A DNA stretch of 37,469 bases from JAAETI01 sp964195945 (GCA_964195945.1 CAXMRC010000147.1:1-37469), one strand, 5' to 3'. Counted from the stretch's first letter, positions 8,090 through 16,059 are shown. Notes: generated by a model from the sequence alone, not told the origin. Numbers and translations are program-made.

Positions 8090-9004
8090 CTAGTCACCCG
8101 GCGGCACCTTCCCGCCGCCAGCGGGGGGACTGACAGGACCGAATACCGGTTCGGGCAATCCACGCACGCCGGGCGTGAAGGCGAAGATGCCGCCGTGTGC
8201 GCCGGGGCCGTCGGATAGCGGGTCGCGAACACCGATCGTCGTAATGAACAGCGTGTCGAGGTCGGGACCGCCGAAAGCGGGCATAGTCGGACGGATCACG
8301 GGGACATCGACTACTCGGTCCACGTCGCCGTGCGGAGTGATCCGGGCCACCGCCGCACCGCCAACGCAAGCGATCCAATAACAACCCGTCTCGTCGACAC
8401 AGGCTCCATCGGGCCGACCCGGCAGTGGGCCGAAATCAAGGAAGACCCTCTCGTTGTGCTGCTCACCGGTGGAAACGTCATAGTCGTACGCCCAGATGGT
8501 CTCGTGAAGAGTGTCAGCCCAGTACATGACCTTTCCGTCTGGGGAAAACGCCGAACCGTTGGCACAGCCGACCTGGTCACGGACGGTGGTGAAGGTGCCG
8601 TCGGGCTCAACCCGGTGCAGGAATGCTTCGAAGCGCATCGCCGAGGTCGGCACATACATGCCGCCGATCCAGAGTCGACCTGCTGGGTCGCAGCGGCCGT
8701 CGTTGAGGCGAACGCCATCCTGCGATTCCTCTAGCGTCACCCAGGTAGTCACCGTGCCGGTTTCGAGGTTCAGCCAGGCCAGTTCGTTTTCGGCCGCGAC
8801 GAGCAGTCGCCGCGGATCACTGGTCCTGGCGATGGCCGAAGGCCGCCCTTCGATCGGCCAAGCCCGATCGGACCCATTTGCAGGATCGAAGGCATGGACC
8901 GCACATCCGTCGATATCCACCCAGTAGAGGAGTCCGTCCTTGGCACTCCACACCGGGCACTCCCCCAGCTTGGCAGCCGCGGGGAGAACGCACTCAACCG
9001 TCAC
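8090..9004 (-). CDS. SMP-30/gluconolactonase-family lactonase
   Basis: A 304-residue six-bladed beta-propeller of the SMP-30/regucalcin/gluconolaconase family, which hydrolyses sugar lactones using one divalent metal. Metal and substrate residues are in place: E15 in LGECPVW, N101 in RLNDGRCDPAGRLW, N149 in CANGSAFSPD and D199 in GRPDGACVD. The start overlaps the stop of the upstream ACT-like gene by four bases (ATGA). A lactonase beside a sugar dehydrogenase and kinase suggests that some substrate enters by oxidation to an aldonolactone. The usual inositol route needs no lactonase, so this gene points to a second branch or a different substrate. Confidence 0.88.
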   Translation of the reverse strand: MTVECVLPAAAKLGECPVWSAKDGLLYWVDIDGCAVHAFDPANGSDRAWPIEGRPSAIARTSDPRRLLVAAENELAWLNLETGTVTTWVTLEESQDGVRLNDGRCDPAGRLWIGGMYVPTSAMRFEAFLHRVEPDGTFTTVRDQVGCANGSAFSPDGKVMYWADTLHETIWAYDYDVSTGEQHNERVFLDFGPLPGRPDGACVDETGCYWIACVGGAAVARITPHGDVDRVVDVPVIRPTMPAFGGPDLDTLFITTIGVRDPLSDGPGAHGGIFAFTPGVRGLPEPVFGPVSPPAGGGKVPPGD

Positions 9005-9384
9005 CCAGTCCGCCCAAACGCCCTCTGCGCAGCATCGAGATTGGCAGCCCCGAGCATCACCCGATTGTTCGTTGCCAGCGATAGCAGATACACCCCTGCA
9101 CCCCCGTCATACGCGATGCGAGTGACTTCCGCCAAGCCCCCGGGATAATCGCCGAGATCCACGAGAAGCACGTCACGCGTGTCCACCATCAGGCAACCGG
9201 TTGCGGCTAGTACGCCGCCGGCCACCTCCACGGCGTCATCATCGACAACGATGTGGACTACCCGGTGACGCTCCCTAGAGAACGACACCGCCGCCGCAAT
9301 GGCAATGTCGGCACCCTGCAACGCCTCCCATACCTCGGGGACGGCACCGCCTCGATCTGGGATGATGATTGTGATGTCTTTCAT
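9001..9384 (-). CDS. small tandem ACT-like domain protein (copy 2)
   Basis: A 127-residue soluble protein with two alpha/beta halves: residues 1-66 begin DITIIIP and contain VVHIVVDDD, and residues 69-127 begin DVLLVDL and contain PGGLAEVTRIAYDGGAGVYL. This pattern resembles paired ACT ligand-binding domains. It is clearly related to the plus-strand protein at 16060-16443, sharing length, the VWEAL/LWEAL helix, the VVHIVV/IVHVVV strand and the NNRVMLGA/DNRIVIGA ending. The start at 9384 has GTGAGG seven bases upstream. It overlaps the lactonase start by four bases. There is no DNA-binding or catalytic domain, so a role as metabolite sensor or enzyme modulator is inferred only. Confidence 0.7.
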   Translation of the reverse strand: MKDITIIIPDRGGAVPEVWEALQGADIAIAAAVSFSRERHRVVHIVVDDDAVEVAGGVLAATGCLMVDTRDVLLVDLGDYPGGLAEVTRIAYDGGAGVYLLSLATNNRVMLGAANLDAAQRAFGRTG

Positions 9385-9443
9385 CGCATACCTCACTTGG
9401 TCGCCCGGGTCATGCGGACCGGGCATCGGATTATTGTCATTAT

Positions 9444-9992
9444 GTGCACCGAAGCCTCCTCCTGACAGCATTCATTGCGTTCACCTTCTTTGGCATGACC
9501 GCATGCGGCGGTGGAGCTCCAGAGTTGCGTTACGGCGAAGCGATGCCGGATGATCTGCGTGCGCTGGCAGACCAGACCTGGGATGACTTCCTCGCCGTCT
9601 TCCCGGCCCGAAACGACTGCATCCCCTCCCCAACTCTTGTGGCGGCGTGGGAACTCGATAGCCGCGGTGAATACCAACCGGAATCGATGACCATCCTGGT
9701 ACGGGTGCCGGGTACCCCGGCGACACTTCGCAGCGAATTGCTCCACGAGTTTGCCCATCACGTTGAGTTCACCTGTCCGGATCATGAGAGCCTCCGCACT
9801 CCGTTTCGCCAAGCACAAGGCTTTCCAAAGGACCTCGCCTGGTTCGACGGAGACACCTGGGAAACCACTCCGTCGGAGCAGTACGCCGAGGCGGTCGTCG
9901 AACTGATCGAGGGAAGGCGAACGCATCAAGGCGGCGTCCATCTGACCAACGATGCGGTCGCCGTTGTCCGCGCCTGGGGACTGGGGTCGTGA
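9444..9992 (+). CDS. putative lipoprotein with a zinc-metallopeptidase motif
   Basis: A 182-residue plus-strand protein between two leftward operons. The N-terminus has a hydrophobic signal ending in the lipobox GMTAC (C21) followed by GGG, so it should be an exported lipoprotein. HEFAHH at 101-106 fits the HExxH zinc motif, and E149 in SEQYAEAVVE could be the third ligand, as in gluzincin-like folds. It is too small to place in a known peptidase family by eye. The start is a GTG at 9444 with no good ribosome site, so the mRNA may be nearly leaderless or the start may be misjudged. It appears unrelated to the surrounding sugar genes. Confidence 0.65.
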   Translation: MHRSLLLTAFIAFTFFGMTACGGGAPELRYGEAMPDDLRALADQTWDDFLAVFPARNDCIPSPTLVAAWELDSRGEYQPESMTILVRVPGTPATLRSELLHEFAHHVEFTCPDHESLRTPFRQAQGFPKDLAWFDGDTWETTPSEQYAEAVVELIEGRRTHQGGVHLTNDAVAVVRAWGLGS

Positions 9993-10026
9993 CCGTGAGT
10001 AATCCTCGGCCACGACCCGAACACCC

Positions 10027-10896
10027 TTAGCCTTCTCCCAGCTCCTCGAGCTCGGAACTGATCGCCTCGGCCGTCTCGGCCAAAGCCTCGGCTCCTTCTT
10101 CGCCTTCACGCGATGCCATCTCGAGCTCGTGCTGAAGCACTTCGAGGTCGGCACCGCCGGCCATCATCTGGACCAGCTGCTCGAGCGGTAGCTCTTCCTT
10201 CGTGAAGTCGCCGTACACCGTACCGCGGCGCAGAATCACAAAGTGATCTGCGACCGGATAGGCATGGTGCGGATTATGCGTGATGAAGATCACGCCGATG
10301 CCGCGGTTGCGTGCCTGCAAGATGTACTTGAGGACAACACCGGCCTGCTTCACGCCGAGAGCCGCGGTGGGCTCATCGAGGATCAGCACCTTGGCACCGA
10401 AGTAGACCGCTCGGGCGATTGCCACGGACTGGCGCTCACCACCGGACAGAGTACCGACGGTCTGATCGGGATCGCGGAGTTCGATCCCCATCTTGCCGAG
10501 CTCGCTGATCGCGGTCTCCTTGGCGAAGTCAACGTCGTAGCGCTGGAACGGACCCCAACCCTTGGTAGGTTCCGCACCCAGGAAGAAGTTCCGCCACACC
10601 GCCATCAGCGGAATCATGGCGAGGTCCTGATACACGGTTGCGATTCCGTGGTCCAACGCCTCGCGCGGTGAGCTGAATTCCCTCTTCTCTCCGTCGAAGA
10701 AGTACTCACCTTCTGTCGGCTTGTGCACGCCAGCTAACACCTTGATCAGTGTCGACTTGCCGGCGCCGTTGTCGCCGAGCAGGCAAGTCACCTCGCCGGC
10801 ACGAACAAATGCCGAAACGTCTTGGATAGCGATGACGCTTCCAAAGAACTTGGAGACGTTCTTGATTTCCAGAAGGGGGGTGCCGTTGCCACTCAT
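10027..10896 (-). CDS. ABC transporter ATP-binding protein (ribose/fructose type)
   Basis: A 289-residue cytoplasmic ATPase with a single ABC domain: Walker A GDNGAGKST, Q-loop YQD, signature LSGGERQ, Walker B VLILDEP and switch His in ITHN. Carbohydrate uptake family 2 ATPases (RbsA type) are usually double; this is the short single-domain type seen in FrcA-like systems, working as a homodimer. The last 40 residues are strongly acidic (EGEEGAEALAETAEAISSELEELGEG region) and are not part of the fold. The start overlaps the permease stop by four bases. It is the last gene of the operon dehydrogenase, isomerase, binding protein, permease, ATPase. Confidence 0.93.
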   Translation of the reverse strand: MSGNGTPLLEIKNVSKFFGSVIAIQDVSAFVRAGEVTCLLGDNGAGKSTLIKVLAGVHKPTEGEYFFDGEKREFSSPREALDHGIATVYQDLAMIPLMAVWRNFFLGAEPTKGWGPFQRYDVDFAKETAISELGKMGIELRDPDQTVGTLSGGERQSVAIARAVYFGAKVLILDEPTAALGVKQAGVVLKYILQARNRGIGVIFITHNPHHAYPVADHFVILRRGTVYGDFTKEELPLEQLVQMMAGGADLEVLQHELEMASREGEEGAEALAETAEAISSELEELGEG

Positions 10897-11969
10897 CGTT
10901 GTGCCGCCTTCGCTCGGACGAAATTGTTGAAGATCACGGCGACGATGAGGATTCCACCAACAAACACCTGGAACCAGTCACCGTCAACACCGGTGATGAT
11001 GATCCCCTGCTGCACCATCGCAAAGATCAATGCACCGAAGAATGCACCGATTGCCGATCCGTAGCCACCGGTGAGCAGGGTGCCGCCGATGACCACCGCA
11101 ATGATCGCAAAGAATTCCTGTTGCCTGCCGCGCAGAGTGTCGGCGCCGGTGAACTGCACAACCTGAATCATCGCCACCAAGAAGCCGGCAAACGCCGTCG
11201 TCATGAATAGCGCGATCTTGGTTCGGTCCACGGGCACGCCCTGGTTGCGGGCTGAGTTCGCATCGCCACCGGAGCCAAAGATCCAGCTTCCTTGCTTGGT
11301 CCGCAGCAGAATCCAGGTCGCCAGAGCGGTCAACGCAATCCACCAAAGGATGGAGATTCTGAACGAAGCTCCAAACACTTTGATTTGAGCTGCAAACAGC
11401 CTGTCGGCCAGCGCGAAGCCAGAAACCTCGTCGGCGCCACCCAGCTGGGTGCGATTGGTAATCAATCGGGTCAAGGCGATGGTCAAGCCGCGGAACACAA
11501 AGAGCGTACCGAGAGTGATGATGAATGATGGCAACTTGGTTACCTTCACCAACCAGCCGTTGAACAACCCAATCGCCAAAGCGAAGATCAGTGCAACGAG
11601 GATCGCCGGCCACAGCGCCCAGCCAAACCCGCCGCCCTCGGTCGGAAAGACCAGAACCATGATGGTCATGCCGGCAAAGCCGACTATCGACCCTATCGAC
11701 AGGTCGAATTCGCCGCCGATCATGAGCAGAGAGACTGCAATGGCGAGAATGCCGAGAGGCGCCGCCCTGTTGAAAATCGCAGCCGTCGTCACCCAGCTCG
11801 CAAAGTTGTTGTCCCAGGCGACAATCGCAAAGAACACCCAGATCAGGGCCGTTCCGGCGATCGCCCCGACCTCAGGACGAGACAGCAGTCGGCTAATAGC
11901 TCCGACCTTCCTGACTCTTTCGTCGCTTGGTGGTGCCGGCGCTGTTGCCGGCGCCGTATCAGTGGTCAC
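10893..11969 (-). CDS. ABC sugar permease (RbsC family)
   Basis: A 358-residue inner-membrane permease of the branched/ribose family (BPD_transp_2), with about nine or ten hydrophobic segments beginning near residue 35 and the characteristic GGEFDLSIGSIVGFAG region and a late GGTLLTGGYGSAIGAFFGAL segment. It should form a homodimer with the ATPase encoded next. It starts at a GTG (11969) preceded by GGAGGGAGGA, a strong ribosome site that helps translation after the hairpin in front of it. The N-terminal 20 residues are Thr/Ala/Pro-rich. Together with the binding protein it would import the monosaccharide or cyclitol used by the neighbouring dehydrogenase and isomerase. Confidence 0.93.
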   Translation of the reverse strand: MTTDTAPATAPAPPSDERVRKVGAISRLLSRPEVGAIAGTALIWVFFAIVAWDNNFASWVTTAAIFNRAAPLGILAIAVSLLMIGGEFDLSIGSIVGFAGMTIMVLVFPTEGGGFGWALWPAILVALIFALAIGLFNGWLVKVTKLPSFIITLGTLFVFRGLTIALTRLITNRTQLGGADEVSGFALADRLFAAQIKVFGASFRISILWWIALTALATWILLRTKQGSWIFGSGGDANSARNQGVPVDRTKIALFMTTAFAGFLVAMIQVVQFTGADTLRGRQQEFFAIIAVVIGGTLLTGGYGSAIGAFFGALIFAMVQQGIIITGVDGDWFQVFVGGILIVAVIFNNFVRAKAAQR

Positions 11970-11998
11970 GCAATCCTCCCTCCATCGTCGAAAATGCA

Positions 11999-12026
11999 GC
12001 TGGGACCCGCCGTAGCGGGTCCCAGC
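11999..12026 (-). other. strong hairpin between binding-protein and permease genes
   Basis: Perfect 12-bp stem (arms 11999-12010 and 12015-12026, GC-rich, loop CGTA) twelve bases downstream of the binding-protein stop. There is no U-run. Such a hairpin usually protects the upstream mRNA from 3' decay or partly stops transcription, so that binding protein is made in excess over permease. The second ABC operon has the same arrangement at 25520-25552. Confidence 0.7.
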
Positions 12027-12038
12027 CAGTTCATCTAG

Positions 12039-13067
12039 TTAGCGGAGGCCTTGCTCCGAGTAGCTGATCACGTCGGCTGCGACGTCCGCTGTCACGATCT
12101 GCGGACCAGTCAGAATGACACGATCGACGCTACCTAGCGGCAGCGCTCCGGTCTCCAGGAACTTGGTCAGCAGTACGATCGGCAGGTAGCCCTGCAGGTA
12201 CTGCGCCTGATCGATGGCGAACAGCATGTCACCGTCAAGAATCGACTGCAGAACGTCAGGAGACATGTCAAACGTGGCGAACTTGATGGTTCCCAACATG
12301 CCGTTCTCGGTCAGTGCGGCCAGGGTTGGCGCGGCACCGGTGGGGCCCAATGTCAGGATTCCTTCAACAGGGTTGGCCTGGAGAGCACCACCAACAGTTT
12401 CCTGAGTTCCGGTCGGATCGGCAAGATCCACCGGAACGACGTTGACATCGACACCAAGACCATCCTCGAAGCCCTGGCAGCGGTCGTCGAGCGCCGTGTT
12501 GCCGACTTCCTGGTTGATGCAGATCGCGCTGGTGACACCCTCGGCGGCGAAACGCTGACCAGCGATGAGGCCGGCCGCGTACTCTGTCTGGCCAACGTGG
12601 ACCAGAACGCCAAGCTCGGCAAACGCGTCGCTACCCGAGTTCATCGAGATGACCGGGATTCCGGCAGCAACCGCGGCCCGAATCGAGTCACCAAGAGCGC
12701 CAGCATCGGGGATCGTCACAACCAGCCCGTCGGGCTGCGAAGCAACGGCCGCATCGATGATCTGGCTCATCTCGACCATGTCGAACGTGCCGGGCGATTG
12801 ATACTCAACCGTGATACCCATGTCATCAGCGGCGTCACTGACACCGTTGGCCGCAACCGACCAGAACGGGTCAGATGCCTGACCGTGGGAAACCACGACG
12901 ATGCGCAGGCTGCGCTGGGAGACGGCGTCGTCGCCGCCTGCCTCCGCCGTCGTCGCCGTCGCGTCATCCGTGCCAGCAGCGGTGGTCGTTGCATCGTCAT
13001 CGCCACCACAGGCAGCGACGATCAAGGCGAAGGCCAGCAATAGCACCAGCCATACACTTCTTTTCAT
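12039..13067 (-). CDS. sugar-binding lipoprotein of ABC importer (ribose/inositol type)
   Basis: A 342-residue periplasmic-binding-protein-like lipoprotein. The signal MKRSVWLVLLLAFALIVAAC ends in a lipobox, followed by a linker rich in Asp, Thr and Ala (to about residue 45) and then the Peripla_BP_4 fold, starting LRIVVVSHGQASDPFWSVAANG. It should be anchored outside the membrane and deliver ligand to the RbsC-type permease. The start at 13067 is preceded by GAGGAGGAA; a longer frame upstream is not coding-like. The ligand is not readable, but position between IolG/IolE relatives and the permease makes a cyclitol or related sugar likely. Confidence 0.92.
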   Translation of the reverse strand: MKRSVWLVLLLAFALIVAACGGDDDATTTAAGTDDATATTAEAGGDDAVSQRSLRIVVVSHGQASDPFWSVAANGVSDAADDMGITVEYQSPGTFDMVEMSQIIDAAVASQPDGLVVTIPDAGALGDSIRAAVAAGIPVISMNSGSDAFAELGVLVHVGQTEYAAGLIAGQRFAAEGVTSAICINQEVGNTALDDRCQGFEDGLGVDVNVVPVDLADPTGTQETVGGALQANPVEGILTLGPTGAAPTLAALTENGMLGTIKFATFDMSPDVLQSILDGDMLFAIDQAQYLQGYLPIVLLTKFLETGALPLGSVDRVILTGPQIVTADVAADVISYSEQGLR

Positions 13068-13093
13068 CCGTTGTTCCTCCTCTGTATTTCCTA

Positions 13094-13132
13094 CCCACAA
13101 GATGTGGGCCTTCCGCCCTCGCGACGCGAGGG
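13094..13132 (-). other. two stem-loops between isomerase and binding-protein genes
   Basis: CCCACA/TGTGGG with a 3-base loop (13094-13108) and CCCTCGCG/CGCGAGGG with a one-base centre (13116-13132) stand back to back in the 74-base gap between the isomerase stop and the binding-protein start. They lack a U-run. They may protect or set the level of the binding-protein message at its 5' side. Confidence 0.5.
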
Positions 13133-13141
13133 AAATCGCTA

Positions 13142-14023
13142 CTAGTTCAATCCTGCCAAGTACTCGAAGCTCTTCTTGGCGTCCCCAATTGGCCCTTCTC
13201 CCAGGAGAGGATCGGCATCGAGAACCGTGTCTTGCTCGAGTACGTACCAACCCTCAAATCCCTCTTCCTCCAAAGCTGCGACGAAGCTGGCGATATCGAT
13301 CGCACCATCACCGAGCGGCTTGAAAATGCCGTCGATAACGGACTGCCGGAAAGGCAGGTCGCCACTTCGCACCTGCTTGGCCATCGACTCATCGACGTCC
13401 TTTAGATGTACGTGGGCAACCCGTCCGGCGGCCGCCCTGGCAACCGCAACCGGGTCGGCTCCTCCGAGATAGAGGTGGCCGGTATCAAGACAGAACTCGA
13501 CCGAGCTTTCGGCGATCAGCCGTTCAACATGAGCCTGAGTTTCGATTGCCATGCCCCAGTGCTGGTGTAGAGCAACGGTCAGTCCTTCATCGGCCGCGGA
13601 TGCAATCACATGTTTCAGGTTACTCAAGAAGATCGCCCAGTTGTCGTCCGACATTTCAATTGACGTGTCGTAGCCGTCAAGTCCAGAGCTCGGACCCAGA
13701 ACGAGAACGCTCGCTCCACACCCTGCCAGCGTCTTCGACGCCCGCGACGCATAGGCGAGCTCCACTTCCGCCCGCTCCGGGATCTGCAGCACCGCAGGGA
13801 CAAAACCTCCGACCAGCTCGAGCCCATATCGATCGAGCTTCTCTTTGAGCTCGCCGGGATCGACCGGCAGGTAACCATCAGGGCCAAGCTCAGTGGCCCG
13901 CAAACCGAGTTCGGCCATCTCGCCGAGGACACGGTCGGCGTCCATGAGATGACCCCAACCCGGGGAACCGTCGACCCCCCAGGTGATCGGCGCTCCGGCG
14001 ATACGCGACATCATGTCTGTCAT
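13142..14023 (-). CDS. IolE/IolH-like TIM-barrel sugar isomerase or inosose dehydratase
   Basis: A 293-residue AP-endonuclease-2/xylose-isomerase-like TIM barrel. The N-terminal pattern IAGAPITWGVDGSPGWGH with LRATELGPDGYLP is that of the actinobacterial inosose dehydratase/isomerase group. Metal ligands are suggested in CLDTGH, HVHLKD and the late VLEQD. It would act on a keto-inositol made by the upstream dehydrogenase, by dehydration (IolE) or isomerisation (IolI/IolH), though a sugar isomerase such as apiose isomerase is also possible within this fold. The start at 14023 has GGAGGAAG upstream and overlaps the dehydrogenase stop by four bases. Confidence 0.82.
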   Translation of the reverse strand: MTDMMSRIAGAPITWGVDGSPGWGHLMDADRVLGEMAELGLRATELGPDGYLPVDPGELKEKLDRYGLELVGGFVPAVLQIPERAEVELAYASRASKTLAGCGASVLVLGPSSGLDGYDTSIEMSDDNWAIFLSNLKHVIASAADEGLTVALHQHWGMAIETQAHVERLIAESSVEFCLDTGHLYLGGADPVAVARAAAGRVAHVHLKDVDESMAKQVRSGDLPFRQSVIDGIFKPLGDGAIDIASFVAALEEEGFEGWYVLEQDTVLDADPLLGEGPIGDAKKSFEYLAGLN

Positions 14024-15009
14024 GTCACTTCCTCCAATCGAACGGGTCGGTGCTCTGCGCGTGAGATGTTGCAGGCGATTGCAATCCGCAGCGCCTCGCG
14101 GGCATCTTCGGGGGTGCACGGACTCTCGGCCCGACCCAGCGCAACATCGACGAAACGCTCAATCTCTGCTTGATACGCCGGCGCAAATCTGTCCAAGAAC
14201 GTCTTTGGCATCGGATCGGCTGTGGCGACACCGCCGGGCTCCACCGAATGGAGGGGGAGGGTCGGATGGAGTCCGACGCTGACGCTGTTACCAACTCCGA
14301 ACAACTCCATGCGAACGTCGTGGCCGACCGGGTCGTGACGGATGCCTGACATGAGCGCCTGGGTACCGTCGCTCATCGACATGATCACGACGCCCGTATC
14401 GATTGGACGATCGTCTCCGAAGCTCTCCGCGGTCGTAGTGAACCCGGTCGCGTAAACCTCAACGGCTTCCTGACCGGTAACAAATCTGACGATGTCGAAG
14501 TCGTGGATTTGGGTATCGACGAATATCCCCATGTCGACGTACCCGGGGGGCGGGGGTTCGAAGTCGTGAGTGGTGGTGCGCACCGAGTAGAGGTGTCCCA
14601 GAGTGCCGTTGTCGACAAGCGCCTTGGCGTTGCGGTAGCCCGCATCGAACCGTCGTTGGAAACCGATTTGCGCCGCGATGCCGGCGCTGCGGATGTGCTC
14701 GACGACCTCATCCGTGGCAGACAGATCAACGGCGATCGGCTTCTCACAAAACACGGGAATGCCGGCATCGGCAGCCAGGTGCATCATCGGGGCATGCACA
14801 TCCGTCGCCGCGGCGACAACCATCGCGTCGATGTCACCGATCATCGCTGCGGCGTCCGGAGCGACCTTCCCTCCGATGTCGGCAGCGACGGCCTCAGCAC
14901 GTTCCAACAAGGGGTCGGTGACGATGACCTCGCTCACCTCGGAATGATCAGCCAAGGTTCGGCCGTGAAATACCCCGATACGACCCGCACCGATGAGACC
15001 GACACGCAT
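14020..15009 (-). CDS. Gfo/Idh/MocA-family dehydrogenase, IolG-like (inositol 2-dehydrogenase type)
   Basis: A 329-residue NAD(P)-dependent oxidoreductase. The Rossmann motif is GAGRIG (7-12), the catalytic Lys is K90 in CEKPIA, and D165/H169 in FVDTQIHDFD form the D-x3-H pair of inositol dehydrogenases. RRFDAGY and the TTHDFEPPPPGY segment are also typical of IolG. It would oxidise an inositol (or a related sugar) to the 2-keto compound. It is the first gene of the leftward operon with the importer. A TTGACA-type promoter and operator 2 lie in front of it. GGAG stands before the ATG. A role as sugar 1-dehydrogenase feeding the SMP-30 lactonase is the main alternative. Confidence 0.85.
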   Translation of the reverse strand: MRVGLIGAGRIGVFHGRTLADHSEVSEVIVTDPLLERAEAVAADIGGKVAPDAAAMIGDIDAMVVAAATDVHAPMMHLAADAGIPVFCEKPIAVDLSATDEVVEHIRSAGIAAQIGFQRRFDAGYRNAKALVDNGTLGHLYSVRTTTHDFEPPPPGYVDMGIFVDTQIHDFDIVRFVTGQEAVEVYATGFTTTAESFGDDRPIDTGVVIMSMSDGTQALMSGIRHDPVGHDVRMELFGVGNSVSVGLHPTLPLHSVEPGGVATADPMPKTFLDRFAPAYQAEIERFVDVALGRAESPCTPEDAREALRIAIACNISRAEHRPVRLEEVT

Positions 15010-15058
15010 CTGTCACTTCTCCAGTTCTCCCCGAGGGTCGTCGCTGACTCCCGGAATG

Positions 15059-15070
15059 TGGAACGTTCCA
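15059..15070 (-). promoter_or_regulatory. operator 2 and promoter of the dehydrogenase-importer operon
   Basis: The 12-bp palindrome TGGAACGTTCCA lies 50 bases before the dehydrogenase ATG. On the minus strand a perfect -35 TTGACA (15102-15107) and a weaker -10 TACCGT (15078-15083), spaced by 18 bases, place the start of transcription at the edge of the operator. This is the geometry of simple repression. Confidence 0.75.
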
Positions 15071-15121
15071 ATGCTCAACGGTAAACATCCGTGCGAGCAC
15101 ATGTCAAACGGCATCGCCTCG

Positions 15122-15173
15122 TTGACATCACCCTCCACCGGCGATTAGGTTCACACCTGTTGGAACGTTCCAA
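15122..15173 (+). promoter_or_regulatory. promoter and operator 3 of the iolB operon
   Basis: TTGACA (15122-15127) and TAGGTT (15146-15151) are separated by 18 bases. The perfect palindrome TTGGAACGTTCCAA at 15160-15173 begins eight bases after the -10, so it covers the start point. Its last A overlaps the AAGGAG ribosome site of iolB. The arrangement mirrors that of operator 2 on the other strand. Confidence 0.8.
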
Positions 15174-15183
15174 GGAGTGCGTC

Positions 15184-16041
15184 ATGACACAGCTCTTTTA
15201 TCCGGCGGGTTCGCCGGCGCGTGACGGATCGTCGGTCGCCGTCGATCCGGGATCGGCCGGCTGGGCCTACAGCGGTCTTGAGGTACTGACGATGGCCACC
15301 GGTGACAGCAGGATTGTGCATACCGGACCGGCAGAAGTCGCCGTCCTTCCCCTCGCCGGATCATGCACCATCGAGATCGAGGGCAAGCGATTTGATGTTG
15401 ACGGAAGAGACAGTGTCTTCACGGGGGTCGCAGGCTTTGCGTATGCGCCGATCGATTCGGAACTAAAGGTCACCTCTTCAACCGGTGGCGAAATCGCCAT
15501 CTGCTCAGCCGTAGCGACCAGACGAATCGATCCATACGTTGTCCCCGCCAGGGCCGTAGCTGTAGAGGTCCGCGGGGCAGGCACGGCTTCACGCCAGATC
15601 AACAACTTCCTCAGCGCCGCCTACTGGGAGGCGGACAAGCTTATCGCCGTCGAGGTCATCACCCCCGAGGGCGGATGGTCGTCATACCCGGCACACCGCC
15701 ACGACAGAATGTCGGAAGACGAGGTCGAGCTGGAGGAGATCTACTACTTCCGTATCCACGGAGATCACGGAGCGGGGTTTTTCACCTGCTACACGATGAG
15801 TGGTGAAATCAACGAGACGGTCACCGTCCACGACGGTGACACGTTCCTCGTGCCGAAGGGATTCCACGGCCCTGCGGGAGCGTTCCCCGGACACCATATG
15901 TACTACCTGAACGTCATGGCAGGACCATCGCCCGAACGACGATGGAGCATCTGCAACGACCACCGTCAGGAACCGGCGATGGCTTCGCTCGAGGCGCTCG
16001 GACCCGACCCGCGATTGCCACTCACCAAAGCTGCCGAATAG
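15184..16041 (+). CDS. iolB: 5-deoxy-glucuronate isomerase
   Basis: A 285-residue bicupin protein of the IolB/KduI family, which converts 5-deoxy-D-glucuronate to 5-dehydro-2-deoxy-D-gluconate in inositol breakdown. The C-terminal cupin has the full metal set: H171 and H173 in YPAHRHDR, E184 or E185 in VELEEIYYFR, and H228 in VPKGFHGP. It also has the family ending YYLNVMAGP with ERRW. The start at 15184 is fixed by AAGGAG upstream and by the MTQLFYPAG family start; an upstream frame to 15091 would run through the promoter and operator. It is followed after 18 bases by a small ACT-like gene. This is the clearest functional marker of the regulon; its product is an unphosphorylated 2-ketose-like acid, structurally able to act as a transketolase donor. 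Confidence 0.92.
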   Translation: MTQLFYPAGSPARDGSSVAVDPGSAGWAYSGLEVLTMATGDSRIVHTGPAEVAVLPLAGSCTIEIEGKRFDVDGRDSVFTGVAGFAYAPIDSELKVTSSTGGEIAICSAVATRRIDPYVVPARAVAVEVRGAGTASRQINNFLSAAYWEADKLIAVEVITPEGGWSSYPAHRHDRMSEDEVELEEIYYFRIHGDHGAGFFTCYTMSGEINETVTVHDGDTFLVPKGFHGPAGAFPGHHMYYLNVMAGPSPERRWSICNDHRQEPAMASLEALGPDPRLPLTKAAE

Positions 16042-16059
16042 GACTAGAAAGGAAAACCA

